Shown here: positions 8,923-17,253 of the stretch, piece after piece | Numbering within the stretch: position 1 is the stretch's first letter | Layout: each line of letters starts with the position of its first letter | NCBI GenBank assembly: GCA_903850335.1 | Contig: CAINLJ010000044.1 | Location: 1-42,862, forward strand | Length of the DNA stretch: 42,862 nt | Reading direction: 5' to 3' | Origin: an uncultured Bacteroidia bacterium | GTDB taxonomy: Bacteria; Bacteroidota; Bacteroidia; Bacteroidales; Prolixibacteraceae | Made by a program: the position numbers and the translations under genes | Notes under the pieces: model-generated | What the model was told of the DNA's origin: nothing | What the model saw: the letters and a program-made list of their open reading frames with translations, nothing else | Databases searched by the model: none

Positions 8923-9837
8923 ATGACACCATTCACGGTGACTATATTAGGGAGCAGTTCCGCTTTACCCACTTTAACAAGATTTCCCACATCACAGGTT
9001 GTTAGTCTGAATGATAAATTGTATCTTATTGATTGTGGAGAAGGTACACAGATTCAAATGCGAAAGTTTGGCTTGAAAATGGGTAAAATCAACCACATTT
9101 TTATCTCACATCTTCATGGTGATCATATTTTCGGACTGCCCGGGCTTATTTCCACAATGGCACTAGGAGGGAAAAAAGGTGAGCTTCATATCTACGCCCA
9201 TTCAGATTTGAAAATTATGATGGATCCGCTTTTGATTTTCATGAAGGATATGAATGATTTTAAAGTTGTGTATCATCCATTAAATTTTCGCCGCAGATCT
9301 CTTGTATTCGAAGATTCAAGACTAACCGTTGAGTCTTTCCCTCTTAAACACCGTATTTCATGTTGCGGCTTTTTATTTAAGGAAAAACAGCAGGAATTGC
9401 ATCTTCGCGGTGACCTTATTAACTATTTGAATATTTCGATAAAAGACAGAGTAATTCTGAAGAGTGGTGCAGACTACATAAAGGCCGATGGAACTGTAAT
9501 TCCCAACACTGATCTCACAATTCCACCGGACAGGATGCGTTCTTATGCTTTTTGCACCGATACATTACCCAGAAAACAAATAATTCCGGTGATTCAGAAT
9601 GTTGACCTATTATATCATGAAGCGACTTTTTGCAATGACTTGAAAGACCTGGCCTTGAAAACCTATCATTCAACGGCACTCCAGGCCGCAGAGATAGCAT
9701 TTAAGTCGGGTGTGAAGAAACTAATCATTGGCCATTTTTCAAGCAGGTATAAATATGAAAAACCGTTAGTCGATGAAGCCAGAACAGTCTTTCCAAATAC
9801 TTTTGCGGCTAATGAGGGTGAGGTATTTGTGATATGA
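8923..9837 (+). CDS. rnz: Ribonuclease Z
   Basis: tRNA 3'-processing endonuclease of the metallo-beta-lactamase fold, 304 aa from the ATG at 8923. An upstream in-frame TTG at 8878 lies inside the terminator T-run and is not credible. The zinc motif HLHGDH is at residues 63-68. The N-terminus TILGSSSALPT and the downstream DLLYHEATF and IGHFSSRY motifs are all characteristic of RNase Z. The enzyme removes 3' trailers from tRNA precursors. This would matter for the tRNA-Asp cluster at 12.9 kb, where genome-encoded CCA is absent. It faces the helicase gene tail to tail. Confidence 0.95.
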   Translation: MTPFTVTILGSSSALPTLTRFPTSQVVSLNDKLYLIDCGEGTQIQMRKFGLKMGKINHIFISHLHGDHIFGLPGLISTMALGGKKGELHIYAHSDLKIMMDPLLIFMKDMNDFKVVYHPLNFRRRSLVFEDSRLTVESFPLKHRISCCGFLFKEKQQELHLRGDLINYLNISIKDRVILKSGADYIKADGTVIPNTDLTIPPDRMRSYAFCTDTLPRKQIIPVIQNVDLLYHEATFCNDLKDLALKTYHSTALQAAEIAFKSGVKKLIIGHFSSRYKYEKPLVDEARTVFPNTFAANEGEVFVI

Positions 9838-9846
9838 ATCTTTCGT

Positions 9847-11274
9847 TCAGATCTCGTCATCAAAAAACTCCTTGTTGAAGTTTACAAGATATAACTTTTC
9901 AGTTGGCCGGGTGAACGCAGTATAGGCCCATCTGAGGTACTCACGGTCAATCATTTCTGCAGTAAGATACCCATGATCCAGGAAAACGGCTTTCCATTGC
10001 CCCCCCTGAGATTTATGGCAGGTTAAAGCATATGAAAATTTCACCTGTAAGGCATTAAAATATTCATTCTCCCTTATTTTCTCCCACAACGTACGCTTGT
10101 TCCTAATCTCAGGATAATCCTCGGAGATAGCTTCAAATAACCTCTTTAAATCGTCCTGGGAGAGTGATGGAGTTTCTATTGTTAACGTATCAAGAATTAT
10201 TTTGCAATCTATTTCAACATCCTTGAAATCAATAAACCTAAGAATAACATTTACAAAATGAAAACCATACTTTTCCTCATACTTTCTAATCTTAATTACT
10301 TCAGCAATATCGCCATTTGCAATAAACCCAAGCTCTTCAGACAGCTTTGCCCAGTGATAATTATTCTTAACAATCATCACGAGATCGCCAGTTGATATTT
10401 GCTCCTCCCGGTATAGCACCGATCTGCGTATTCCTTCATTAAACTTATTTGCCCGTTTATTCGACCGGGTGACAACTATTGTATCATCTACACCATATTT
10501 ATGATAACAACCCGAAATCTCTTCGATCAAATCGGCACCACCTATTCTCTTAATATCGTTGAATCCCAATGTGTTGATTTTCCAGTAACCTTCATATTCC
10601 TCATTCGTGAGTAGATTTCTTATCAATGTGGCATTATCAAGAATCCCTGATTTGATGGCTTGTCTGACAACTATCGTAAGTTCGCATTTTATGATCCCGA
10701 GATTAAAATAGCCCAGTTCCTCCTCGTCCAGAGCAGGACTGACGCTAAAACCTACCGGAGGCAGCTGGGCAGTATCACCCGAAAGAATCAACCTGCAATT
10801 CTCTCCCGACATAACATACTCTATCAGGTCGGATAACAGATAGCCTGATCCGAAAATATTGTTTTCCTGCGGATGATTTGAAATCATCGAAGCTTCATCA
10901 ATTATAAATATTGTATCCCGATGCAGATTTCTGTCCAGTGCAAATTTCCCTGTACCATTACCTCCGGATTGCTGCCTGTAAATCTTTTTATGAATTGTTG
11001 TTGCTTGTTTGCCTGAATATTTTGAAAGCACTTTAGAGGCCCTTCCGGTTGGTGCAAGCAGGACTGCCTTCATCTTCATCTGGTCGAGAACCCTGACTAA
11101 CGCACTTAATACGGTTGTTTTACCGGTTCCTGCATAACCCTTCAGTAAAAAAACGATATTCGGATGTTCATTGGTGATAAATTCAGCAACTTTATCAGCC
11201 ATCTCTGTCTGACAGTCTGTTGGCTCAAATTTTATCTCTTCTATAATTTGACTTGAAATGTATCGTCTTAACAT
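9847..11274 (-). CDS. RecD-like ATP-dependent DNA helicase (AAA family ATPase)
   Basis: Superfamily 1B helicase of 475 aa from the ATG at 11274. A longer reading starts from a TTG at 11304. Walker A is GYAGTGKTT, Walker B is FIIDEAS, and later motifs include LILSGDTAQLPPVG, the UvrD_C_2-type YALTCHKSQG and YTAFTRPTEKLYLV near the C-terminus. It lacks the N-terminal extensions of true RecD or RecD2, so it is a compact RecD-like helicase. Role in repair or recombination is inferred from the family. It is divergent from the DUF3822-rsmD pair, an arrangement I recall from other Bacteroidota. Confidence 0.9.
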   Translation of the reverse strand: MLRRYISSQIIEEIKFEPTDCQTEMADKVAEFITNEHPNIVFLLKGYAGTGKTTVLSALVRVLDQMKMKAVLLAPTGRASKVLSKYSGKQATTIHKKIYRQQSGGNGTGKFALDRNLHRDTIFIIDEASMISNHPQENNIFGSGYLLSDLIEYVMSGENCRLILSGDTAQLPPVGFSVSPALDEEELGYFNLGIIKCELTIVVRQAIKSGILDNATLIRNLLTNEEYEGYWKINTLGFNDIKRIGGADLIEEISGCYHKYGVDDTIVVTRSNKRANKFNEGIRRSVLYREEQISTGDLVMIVKNNYHWAKLSEELGFIANGDIAEVIKIRKYEEKYGFHFVNVILRFIDFKDVEIDCKIILDTLTIETPSLSQDDLKRLFEAISEDYPEIRNKRTLWEKIRENEYFNALQVKFSYALTCHKSQGGQWKAVFLDHGYLTAEMIDREYLRWAYTAFTRPTEKLYLVNFNKEFFDDEI

Positions 11275-11307
11275 TATTGCTGTTTTCACCTGATTCTTTA
11301 GCAAAGG

Positions 11308-11339
11308 TTTATCATTTTTTTTAAATTTGCAGCTATACG
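11308..11339 (+). promoter_or_regulatory. Candidate promoter of DUF3822-rsmD
   Basis: Exact -7 box TAAATTTG at 11332-11339, with TTTA at 11308-11311 as an imperfect -33 box 20 nt upstream. The leader to the ATG at 11362 would be very short. Confidence 0.55.
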
Positions 11340-11361
11340 AACAAAATCATTAAAAATTAAA

Positions 11362-12213
11362 ATGCGTGATATCTGTTTTATAGACAAAACTTTCGATAAC
11401 ACACAAACATTAACCTATCATTTGTCCATTCTGATCAGCCTTGATGGATTGTATTTTTCGGTTCTGGATATACCTAAGGGAAAATATATGATTTTAAACG
11501 GTCATCATTTTTTCCTGAAAAGACCACGTCTGTTGCTTAAAAATGTACGTGAGGTTATTGAATTGGAGGAGGTCTTTTCTTATAATTATAAAAGTATCGA
11601 AATTCTTTATGCAACGAACAAATTTACCTTAGTTCCCCAGGTATTTTATACAAGAGGTTCACTGGATAAGTTTTTATGGTTTAACAACGATCAGGAACGA
11701 GGTTATAACGTGATTAAAAATCTTTTTCCTAAGGCCGGATGTCTTTGTATTTTTGATATTCCACAAAATTTGAGTGATTATCTGGCTGTTAAATTTCCCA
11801 GGAGTGTTATTCGGCATAGCCTTTTCCCTCTTGTTGAATTCGCTCTTAAGAAAAATCTGTCTTCGCTGCAAAGAACTCAGGTTCATTTGAATTTTTTCCG
11901 TGAGAGTTTTGAAATGGTTATCATTAATGGAGTTAAATTATATTGCGCTAATATCTTCAGGTACAAAAATGAGAAGGATATCCTCTACCATGTTCTTTTT
12001 TCATTCGATCAGCTGAAACTTCCGGCTGATAGTACTGAATTGATTCTACACGGCCAGATTCCTCAGGTAGCCCCTGTCTATCATTTGTTTAAGAAATATG
12101 TGAAATTAACATCCTTCGCACGTCTGGATACTGCCTATCAATATAGCTATACTTTTAGTCAGCTGCCCGAACATTATTTTACATCACTTTTAAGTGTCTA
12201 TAAATGCGAATAA
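11362..12213 (+). CDS. DUF3822 family protein
   Basis: A 283-aa Bacteroidota-specific protein of unknown function. No signal peptide or membrane segment is visible. The sequence begins with SILISLDGLYFSVLDI, ends with FSQLPEHYFTSLLSVYKCE, and includes NGVKLYCANIF in the second half. This bipartite pattern suggested to me the DUF3822 family, which regularly precedes rsmD in this phylum. Its last 10 bases overlap the start of rsmD, so translation of the two is probably coupled. A link to ribosome or rRNA maturation is suggested only by this neighbourhood. Confidence 0.8.
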   Translation: MRDICFIDKTFDNTQTLTYHLSILISLDGLYFSVLDIPKGKYMILNGHHFFLKRPRLLLKNVREVIELEEVFSYNYKSIEILYATNKFTLVPQVFYTRGSLDKFLWFNNDQERGYNVIKNLFPKAGCLCIFDIPQNLSDYLAVKFPRSVIRHSLFPLVEFALKKNLSSLQRTQVHLNFFRESFEMVIINGVKLYCANIFRYKNEKDILYHVLFSFDQLKLPADSTELILHGQIPQVAPVYHLFKKYVKLTSFARLDTAYQYSYTFSQLPEHYFTSLLSVYKCE

Positions 12214-12746
12214 TCGGAGGCGACTTTAAGAGTCGTATTTTTACCCCGGGGAAAAATTTTAAAGCCAGGCCTACAACGGATTTTGCCCGTGAGAATCTAT
12301 TTAATATCCTGATTAACCGCTATAATCTTGAGGACAAGAAGATTCTTGACCTCTTTAGCGGCACTGGAAGTATATCTTTTGAATTTGTATCAAGAGGTTG
12401 CCGTGATGTGACAAGTGTTGAGCTCGACAGGTTTCACCACCAGTTTATAAACTCAGTTATTGATAAGCTTGGCATTAAGGGTTCGTTAAAAGCCCTGAAT
12501 ACAGATGTCTTTAAATTCATTACCCGGTCTCCCGGACAATATGACCTGATCTTTGCTGATCCTCCTTATGAATTGAGCCGGATAGAAGATATCCCGGATT
12601 TGATTCTGAATAGTAAACTGCTTAATGAAAATGGATTGTTTATTCTTGAACATGGGAAATCCAATAATTTTTCGGCGCATCCAATGTTTCGTGAAATACG
12701 TATATATGGCAGTGTTCATTTCTCATTCTTTTCGGGGGATAAATAG
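12204..12746 (+). CDS. rsmD: 16S rRNA (guanine-N2)-methyltransferase RsmD
   Basis: SAM-dependent enzyme that methylates G966 of 16S rRNA in E. coli numbering. It is 180 aa, typical of the family. The N-terminus MRIIGGDFKSR and the ARPTTDFARENLFNIL region are diagnostic. The SAM-binding loop is DLFSGTGS (49-56) and the catalytic DPPY is at 119-122. It overlaps the preceding DUF3822 gene by 10 bases. Confidence 0.95.
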   Translation: MRIIGGDFKSRIFTPGKNFKARPTTDFARENLFNILINRYNLEDKKILDLFSGTGSISFEFVSRGCRDVTSVELDRFHHQFINSVIDKLGIKGSLKALNTDVFKFITRSPGQYDLIFADPPYELSRIEDIPDLILNSKLLNENGLFILEHGKSNNFSAHPMFREIRIYGSVHFSFFSGDK

Positions 12747-12826
12747 ACGTTAGTTTCTTAAATATTTGACTTATTGGAGCATATATATTCTTTTTCTCAT
12801 TTTTAAATCTATTTGTTTTAGATACA

Positions 12827-12856
12827 TTTGTAGTAATAAAAAATGGAGTATATTTG
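12827..12856 (+). promoter_or_regulatory. Promoter of the tRNA-Asp cluster
   Basis: TTTG (12827-12830), 18 nt, then an exact TATATTTG -7 box (12849-12856), about 60 nt before the first tRNA. It fits the Bacteroidota sigma-70 pattern. Confidence 0.78.
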
Positions 12857-12917
12857 CAGCGCTCAAATAAAATCGGGCGATTGATTGGAAGTTCTTAGTT
12901 TATCGGGAAATAAAAAC

Positions 12918-12991
12918 GGTTTGGTAGTTCAGCTGGTTAGAATACATGCCTGTCACGCATGGGGTCGCGGGTTCGAGTCCCGTCCAGACCG
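12918..12991 (+). tRNA. tRNA-Asp (GTC), copy 1
   Basis: A 74-nt cloverleaf: acceptor GGTTTGG/CCAGACC with one G-U pair, anticodon loop CTGTCAC giving GTC (Asp), T-loop TTCGAGT, discriminator G73 as expected for Asp. CCA is not encoded. Confidence 0.97.
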
Positions 12992-13011
12992 CTGTTTTTG
13001 TTTTGAATTTT

Positions 13012-13085
13012 GGTTTGGTAGTTCAGCTGGTTAGAATACATGCCTGTCACGCATGGGGTCGCGGGTTCGAGTCCCGTCCAGACCG
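13012..13085 (+). tRNA. tRNA-Asp (GTC), copy 2
   Basis: Identical over all 74 nt to copy 1, 20 nt downstream of it. Not followed by a full CCA. Confidence 0.97.
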
Positions 13086-13112
13086 CCAATATTCATTTTT
13101 TTAGTCATTTCT

Positions 13113-13186
13113 GGTTTGGTAGTTCAGCTGGTTAGAATACATGCCTGTCACGCATGGGGTCGCGGGTTCGAGTCCCGTCCAGACCG
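13113..13186 (+). tRNA. tRNA-Asp (GTC), copy 3
   Basis: Identical to copies 1 and 2, 27 nt after copy 2. A terminator-like hairpin follows directly. Confidence 0.97.
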
Positions 13187-13187
13187 C

Positions 13188-13220
13188 AAAGCTTCGGAAA
13201 GATTCCGGAGCTTTTGTGTT
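13188..13220 (+). terminator. Terminator-like hairpin after tRNA-Asp cluster
   Basis: A 12-bp stem with one G-U pair (13188-13199 with 13203-13214), a 3-nt loop, followed by a short T-rich stretch. It probably ends the tRNA transcript. Confidence 0.7.
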
Positions 13221-13284
13221 TTAATGAGAAATACCTCATTTTATTTAATTAGTCGTAACGGATGAAAAATTTAGCTTTTAAACA

Positions 13285-13318
13285 TTTTGTGACGCGAATA
13301 TGAATTTTATTACCTTAG
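13285..13318 (+). promoter_or_regulatory. Candidate promoter of the LytTR gene
   Basis: TTTTG (13285-13289), 21 nt, then TACCTTAG (13311-13318), a one-base deviation from TAnnTTTG. The ATG follows about 18 nt later. Confidence 0.45.
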
Positions 13319-13336
13319 CGACGATAATTTTGAATT

Positions 13337-14200
13337 ATGTTCGAGAATCTTAATCAACCCTATCCGTTTAATAATAATTTTAAACACAATGCTAAGACCA
13401 TAGGCCTGGTCGGGATGGGATTTGTGTTGCTGGTTCTCTACTTTCAACCCTTTGGAATTAATTTTCTGAAGTCGGAGCATGATGGTTATTTTGTACTTGG
13501 CGCTGGTATCATGTGTGTTGCAAACCTCTTTGGAAACACACTTTTTTTACCTGGAATCATGCCCAAGGCATTTAATTCATCAAACTGGACAATACGTAAG
13601 GAGATGATATGGAATGTATGGCTTTTTAGTAACCTCTTCGTGATCCTTTCCTTAATGGCGTGGTTTGTTAATCATATAGAATTTACGGAACTTCCTGTCT
13701 TCCGTACCGGTGCCCTCGCTTTATTACCTCTCGTTCTCCTTAATCTGATTAATTATAACCACTCATTAAAAGACAAAATGGTGAGTGTTCTTGACAATAG
13801 CAGAAGACATTTTTTTGGTGAAGAAAAACCTGAAACCGTAAATAAGGCCGATTTGCAAATTCTTGCTGAAAATGGGAAAGATACCTTTTCCGCACTTATG
13901 GAAAACATCCTTGTTTTTCATTCGTCCGGCAATTATATAGAAATCTTTTTGCTTGAAAAAGATATTTGCAGGAAGAAATTATTCAGACAATCTTTCGCCT
14001 TTGTCGAACAATACATGAATGACAGACCCGGTTTTCTTAAATGCCACCGATGCTGGATCGTTAACCTGGCAAAAATCGAATCACTCACAGGAAATTCTAA
14101 AGGTTATTTCCTGGAAGTTGATAAACTTGGATTTTCAGTCCCCGTATCGCGTAATAATATCTCTGCTTTCCGTAAGATTATGGAAAGTAAAATGCGTTGA
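13337..14200 (+). CDS. Membrane-anchored LytTR-type transcriptional regulator
   Basis: A 287-aa protein with four predicted membrane helices (about residues 20-38, 50-73, 88-110 and 122-140) and a C-terminal LytTR DNA-binding domain (about 185-285). The LytTR domain is shown by FHSSGNYIEIFL, FLKCHRCWIVNLAKI and VPVSRNNISAFRKIM. There is no receiver domain, so the membrane part may sense the signal directly. This architecture is common in Bacteroidota. LytTR domains bind paired direct repeats about two helical turns apart. Such a pair (period 22 bp) lies directly downstream at 14235-14271, ahead of the nitronate monooxygenase gene, and is a plausible target. Confidence 0.9.
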   Translation: MFENLNQPYPFNNNFKHNAKTIGLVGMGFVLLVLYFQPFGINFLKSEHDGYFVLGAGIMCVANLFGNTLFLPGIMPKAFNSSNWTIRKEMIWNVWLFSNLFVILSLMAWFVNHIEFTELPVFRTGALALLPLVLLNLINYNHSLKDKMVSVLDNSRRHFFGEEKPETVNKADLQILAENGKDTFSALMENILVFHSSGNYIEIFLLEKDICRKKLFRQSFAFVEQYMNDRPGFLKCHRCWIVNLAKIESLTGNSKGYFLEVDKLGFSVPVSRNNISAFRKIMESKMR

Positions 14201-14234
14201 GCAATTCTTAATATCTGGATATTTTATTTTATAG

Positions 14235-14271
14235 CTTGCAATTCGTCCCTCGATTTCTTGCATTTCGTCCC
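14235..14271 (+). promoter_or_regulatory. Direct-repeat pair, candidate LytTR operator
   Basis: Two 15-bp boxes, cttgcaattcgtccc (14235-14249) and cttgcatttcgtccc (14257-14271), match at 14 of 15 positions. They start 22 bp apart, which is two helical turns. A weaker third box may lie at about 14277-14291. They sit between the LytTR gene and the nitronate monooxygenase gene, upstream of a possible -7 box TACTTTTA at 14327-14334. Confidence 0.55.
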
Positions 14272-14419
14272 ATAACCCTGTATTTGTGCCCTTTTCCCGC
14301 ATCATAAACCATATTTTTTAATCGAATACTTTTAGTGTGTAATATTGTGGTTTATTTTTTGAATAATTCAGGGAAGAAATTTCCCTTTGGATTGTAAATT
14401 TTAAATTCGGGTATAAAAA

Positions 14420-15511
14420 ATGAAAAATCTAAACATTGGGGGCTTGAAAATTACCTTACCCATAATACAAGGTGGTATGGGCGTGGGAATATCGTTATCC
14501 GGGCTTGCCTCTGCTGTAGCCAATGAAGGTGGAGTCGGGGTTATTTCTCCAGCCGGTATTGGGTTTCTGTACAAGAAACATTCGGCTGATTACCTCGAAA
14601 ACTGTATTTATGGTCTAACTGAGGAGATTCGAAAAACAAGAGCCAGAACAAATGGGGTAATCGGTGTAAATATTATGGTTGCCTTATCAAACTATGTTGA
14701 TCTGGTAAAAACATCTATAAAAGAAGGAGTGGACATCATTTTTTCAGGAGCTGGTTTACCCCTTGACCTTCCGAAATATTTAAGCGAAGGTTCAAACACA
14801 CGTCTTGTTCCAATTGTTTCATCAGCCCGGGGAGCCGCCCTGATTTGTAATAAATGGAAAGCTAACTATGATTATTTACCGGATGCAATTGTCGTTGAAG
14901 GACCAAAAGCTGGTGGTCACCTCGGATTTAAGGTTGAACAACTGGAAGATGAGGCCTTCGCACTCGAAAAACTAATTCCAGAAGTTATCGCAGTTGCCAA
15001 CGAAATTGGGGAGAAGCATGGATGTCAAATACCGGTTATTGCAGCTGGTGGAATATATACTGGAGAGGACATAGATAAATTTCTTGAAATGGGCGCTGCA
15101 GGTGTTCAGATGGGCACCCGCTTTGTTACGACAGTGGAATGTGACGCTTCAGATAAGTTTAAACAGGCATATATACAGGCAGGTCAGAATGACGTACGAA
15201 TAATAAAGAGCCCTGTAGGAATGCCAGGCAGAGCCATATCCAGCGAATTTCTTGATGAAGTTGAAGCAGGAACAAAGCAACCCAAGTATTGTCCTGTAAA
15301 TTGTATCAAAACCTGCGACATAAGCACTGCACCCTATTGTATAATTGCCTCGCTCTCCGCTGCGCTGAAGGGGAATTTTAAACATGGCTATGCTTTTGCA
15401 GGCAGTAATGTTTGGAAAACAGATAAAATTATTACAGTTAAAGAACTATTCTCTTCTCTGTTGAAGGAGTTTCATGATTACAAAGGCAGTGTAAGTCTGG
15501 CGCTGGCCTGA
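14420..15511 (+). CDS. Nitronate monooxygenase / 2-nitropropane dioxygenase family flavoprotein
   Basis: FMN-dependent TIM-barrel enzyme of 363 aa. The N-terminus LPIIQGGMGVGISL, the GGHLG motif (165-169, with the His typical of the active site), the phosphate-binding VIAAGGIYTGEDI and GVQMGTRFVTT are all family signatures. It may oxidise alkyl nitronates, or belong to the FabK-like enoyl-reductase side of the family. An unusual Cys cluster (Cys291, 295, 299, 307) near the C-terminus suggests metal or Fe-S binding, but this is only inferred. It stands alone, with candidate LytTR boxes upstream and a terminator downstream. Confidence 0.9.
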   Translation: MKNLNIGGLKITLPIIQGGMGVGISLSGLASAVANEGGVGVISPAGIGFLYKKHSADYLENCIYGLTEEIRKTRARTNGVIGVNIMVALSNYVDLVKTSIKEGVDIIFSGAGLPLDLPKYLSEGSNTRLVPIVSSARGAALICNKWKANYDYLPDAIVVEGPKAGGHLGFKVEQLEDEAFALEKLIPEVIAVANEIGEKHGCQIPVIAAGGIYTGEDIDKFLEMGAAGVQMGTRFVTTVECDASDKFKQAYIQAGQNDVRIIKSPVGMPGRAISSEFLDEVEAGTKQPKYCPVNCIKTCDISTAPYCIIASLSAALKGNFKHGYAFAGSNVWKTDKIITVKELFSSLLKEFHDYKGSVSLALA

Positions 15512-15536
15512 AAAGTCGGATATTGCGAAGTAACAG

Positions 15537-15572
15537 AAAAGATGAACAAATTGAATTGTTCATCTTTTTTTT
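15537..15572 (+). terminator. Rho-independent terminator after the monooxygenase gene
   Basis: A 13-bp perfect stem (15537-15549 with 15556-15568), 6-nt loop, and a run of eight T residues that begins inside the stem end. Confidence 0.9.
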
Positions 15573-15582
15573 CATATTTTTG
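15551..15582 (+). promoter_or_regulatory. Candidate promoter of the S41 protease gene
   Basis: Exact -7 box TATTTTTG (15575-15582). A TTG at 15551-15553 gives a 21-nt spacer. The -33 region lies within the preceding terminator hairpin. The start codon is 37 nt downstream. Confidence 0.6.
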
Positions 15583-15618
15583 GCATTTAGTTCTAATCAA
15601 ACATGAAATCTTAGCACC

Positions 15619-17211
15619 TTGAAAAAGAATATTCTTCTCGTGTTTATCTTGCTGGTATTAATCCAGTTTCCTGCATTTAATCAGGATGTTCAATCCCAGG
15701 CAATTAAATTTGGCAGAGTTTTGAATCTGATCGATAACTTCTATGTCGATACTACCAATATCGATAGACTTACGGAGCATGCAATTAGCGAGGTATTATC
15801 CTCTCTGGACCCTCATTCAGTTTATATCTCCAAAGATGAAGTAGCTGAGATGAACCAGCCTCTGGAAGGGAATTTTGAGGGAATTGGAATATCATTCAAT
15901 ATTTACCAGGATACGCTGATGGTCTTGACAACTATACCAGGTGGACCCTCCGAATTGGTTGGGCTCCGACCCAGTGACAGGATTGTTAAAGTTAACGAGA
16001 AGAGTATTGTAGGTATTGGACTCAAGAACCAGGACGTATTCAAATTACTACGTGGAGATAAAGGGACAAAGGTGAAACTTACTATTCTTCGGAAAGGAGA
16101 AAAAGCACCGCTCGAATTTCTGATTGTTCGGGACAAAATACCAATCTTTAGCCTTGATGCCTCTTTTCTTTTAAATAAGGAAACTGGCTATATCAAACTC
16201 AACAAATTTGCGGCAACAACGATCTCTGAGTTCAAGGAAGCGATGAAAACTCTTAGTGGAAAGACAAGATTAAAAAACCTTGTGCTGGACCTTCGCGGTA
16301 ATGGTGGAGGATTCCTGGGTGCCGCTTGCGATCTTGCCAATCAGTTTTTTGAAGATAAAAAGTTGATTGTCTATACTGAAGGTACTCATAGCCCGCGCCG
16401 CGACTATTATTCCACCACCCGTGGAGATTTTATTCAGGGAAATCTTATAATTCTTATTGACGAAGGTTCTGCATCCGCCTCTGAGATTGTATCAGGAGCA
16501 ATTCAGGATTGGGATCGTGGTGTACTTATTGGCCGACGCTCATTTGGCAAAGGCCTTGTTCAGCAACCTTTTCCGCTGAACGATGGTTCTATAATACGAC
16601 TCACAACGGCTCACTACTATACTCCGTCCGGAAGAAATATCCAAAAACCATACAAGGATGATATAAAGAACTATAGAAATGAATATTTGAAAAGACTCGA
16701 AAAGGGAGAAATGTTTAATAAGGACAGTATCTCTTTGCCTGATTCTCTGATGACAAGAACTCTGGTTACCAAAAGAAAAGTCTATGCTGGCGGGGGTATT
16801 ATGCCTGATATCTTTATACCAATGGATACATCCATGTATTACAGGTATTTTAATAACCTCATCCGAAAAAATGTTCTGTTTCCTTATGCTATAGGGTATA
16901 TTGACAAAAACCGGGATAATCTAAAGGCTAAATATAAATCATTTGATGATTTTAAGGGCAATTTTAAGGTAACCGATGAGATGATGAATGATTTGATCAA
17001 AGCCGGCGAAAAGGAAAATATTAAGCGGGATGAGCAAAGCCTTAAAGTCTCCGGAGTTATTATTGCCCGGCAAATCAGGGCTATTCTTGCCCGGGAGATT
17101 TATGATACGGGTGGCTATTATCAGATTATGATCGAGGATGATAAAGAAGTTGAAAAAGCTCTTGAAATTCTTTCAGATCAGAACGGATTCAATAAATATC
17201 TTAATAAATAA
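15619..17211 (+). CDS. S41 family C-terminal processing peptidase
   Basis: Secreted or periplasmic serine protease of the Ctp/tail-specific family, 530 aa. It starts from a TTG at 15619; the only nearby ATG (15603) is out of frame and meets a stop at once. A signal peptide follows (KKNILLVFILLVLIQFPAF). A PDZ domain spans about residues 83-172 and the S41 protease domain about 185-390. The catalytic Ser lies in GSASASE (about Ser286) and the Lys in SFGKGLVQ (about Lys311). A C-terminal extension of about 130 aa is usual in this phylum. PnuC follows 42 nt downstream. Confidence 0.93.
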   Translation: MKKNILLVFILLVLIQFPAFNQDVQSQAIKFGRVLNLIDNFYVDTTNIDRLTEHAISEVLSSLDPHSVYISKDEVAEMNQPLEGNFEGIGISFNIYQDTLMVLTTIPGGPSELVGLRPSDRIVKVNEKSIVGIGLKNQDVFKLLRGDKGTKVKLTILRKGEKAPLEFLIVRDKIPIFSLDASFLLNKETGYIKLNKFAATTISEFKEAMKTLSGKTRLKNLVLDLRGNGGGFLGAACDLANQFFEDKKLIVYTEGTHSPRRDYYSTTRGDFIQGNLIILIDEGSASASEIVSGAIQDWDRGVLIGRRSFGKGLVQQPFPLNDGSIIRLTTAHYYTPSGRNIQKPYKDDIKNYRNEYLKRLEKGEMFNKDSISLPDSLMTRTLVTKRKVYAGGGIMPDIFIPMDTSMYYRYFNNLIRKNVLFPYAIGYIDKNRDNLKAKYKSFDDFKGNFKVTDEMMNDLIKAGEKENIKRDEQSLKVSGVIIARQIRAILAREIYDTGGYYQIMIEDDKEVEKALEILSDQNGFNKYLNK

Positions 17212-17253
17212 GTACATAGATATTTTGATGTACAAACGGATGTTTCCTAGATT

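Noticed and set aside
9847-11274. Defence-system helicase
   Set aside because: Its neighbourhood with DUF3822 and rsmD is a housekeeping arrangement and no nuclease or effector gene is near.
12918-13186. CRISPR-like pattern of 74-bp repeats with 20-27 nt spacers
   Set aside because: Each repeat folds as a complete tRNA-Asp, so it is a tRNA cluster.
13053-13265. 70-codon frame over the tRNA-Asp cluster
   Set aside because: It lies inside tRNA genes 2 and 3 and the following terminator; its sequence is translated tRNA, not protein.
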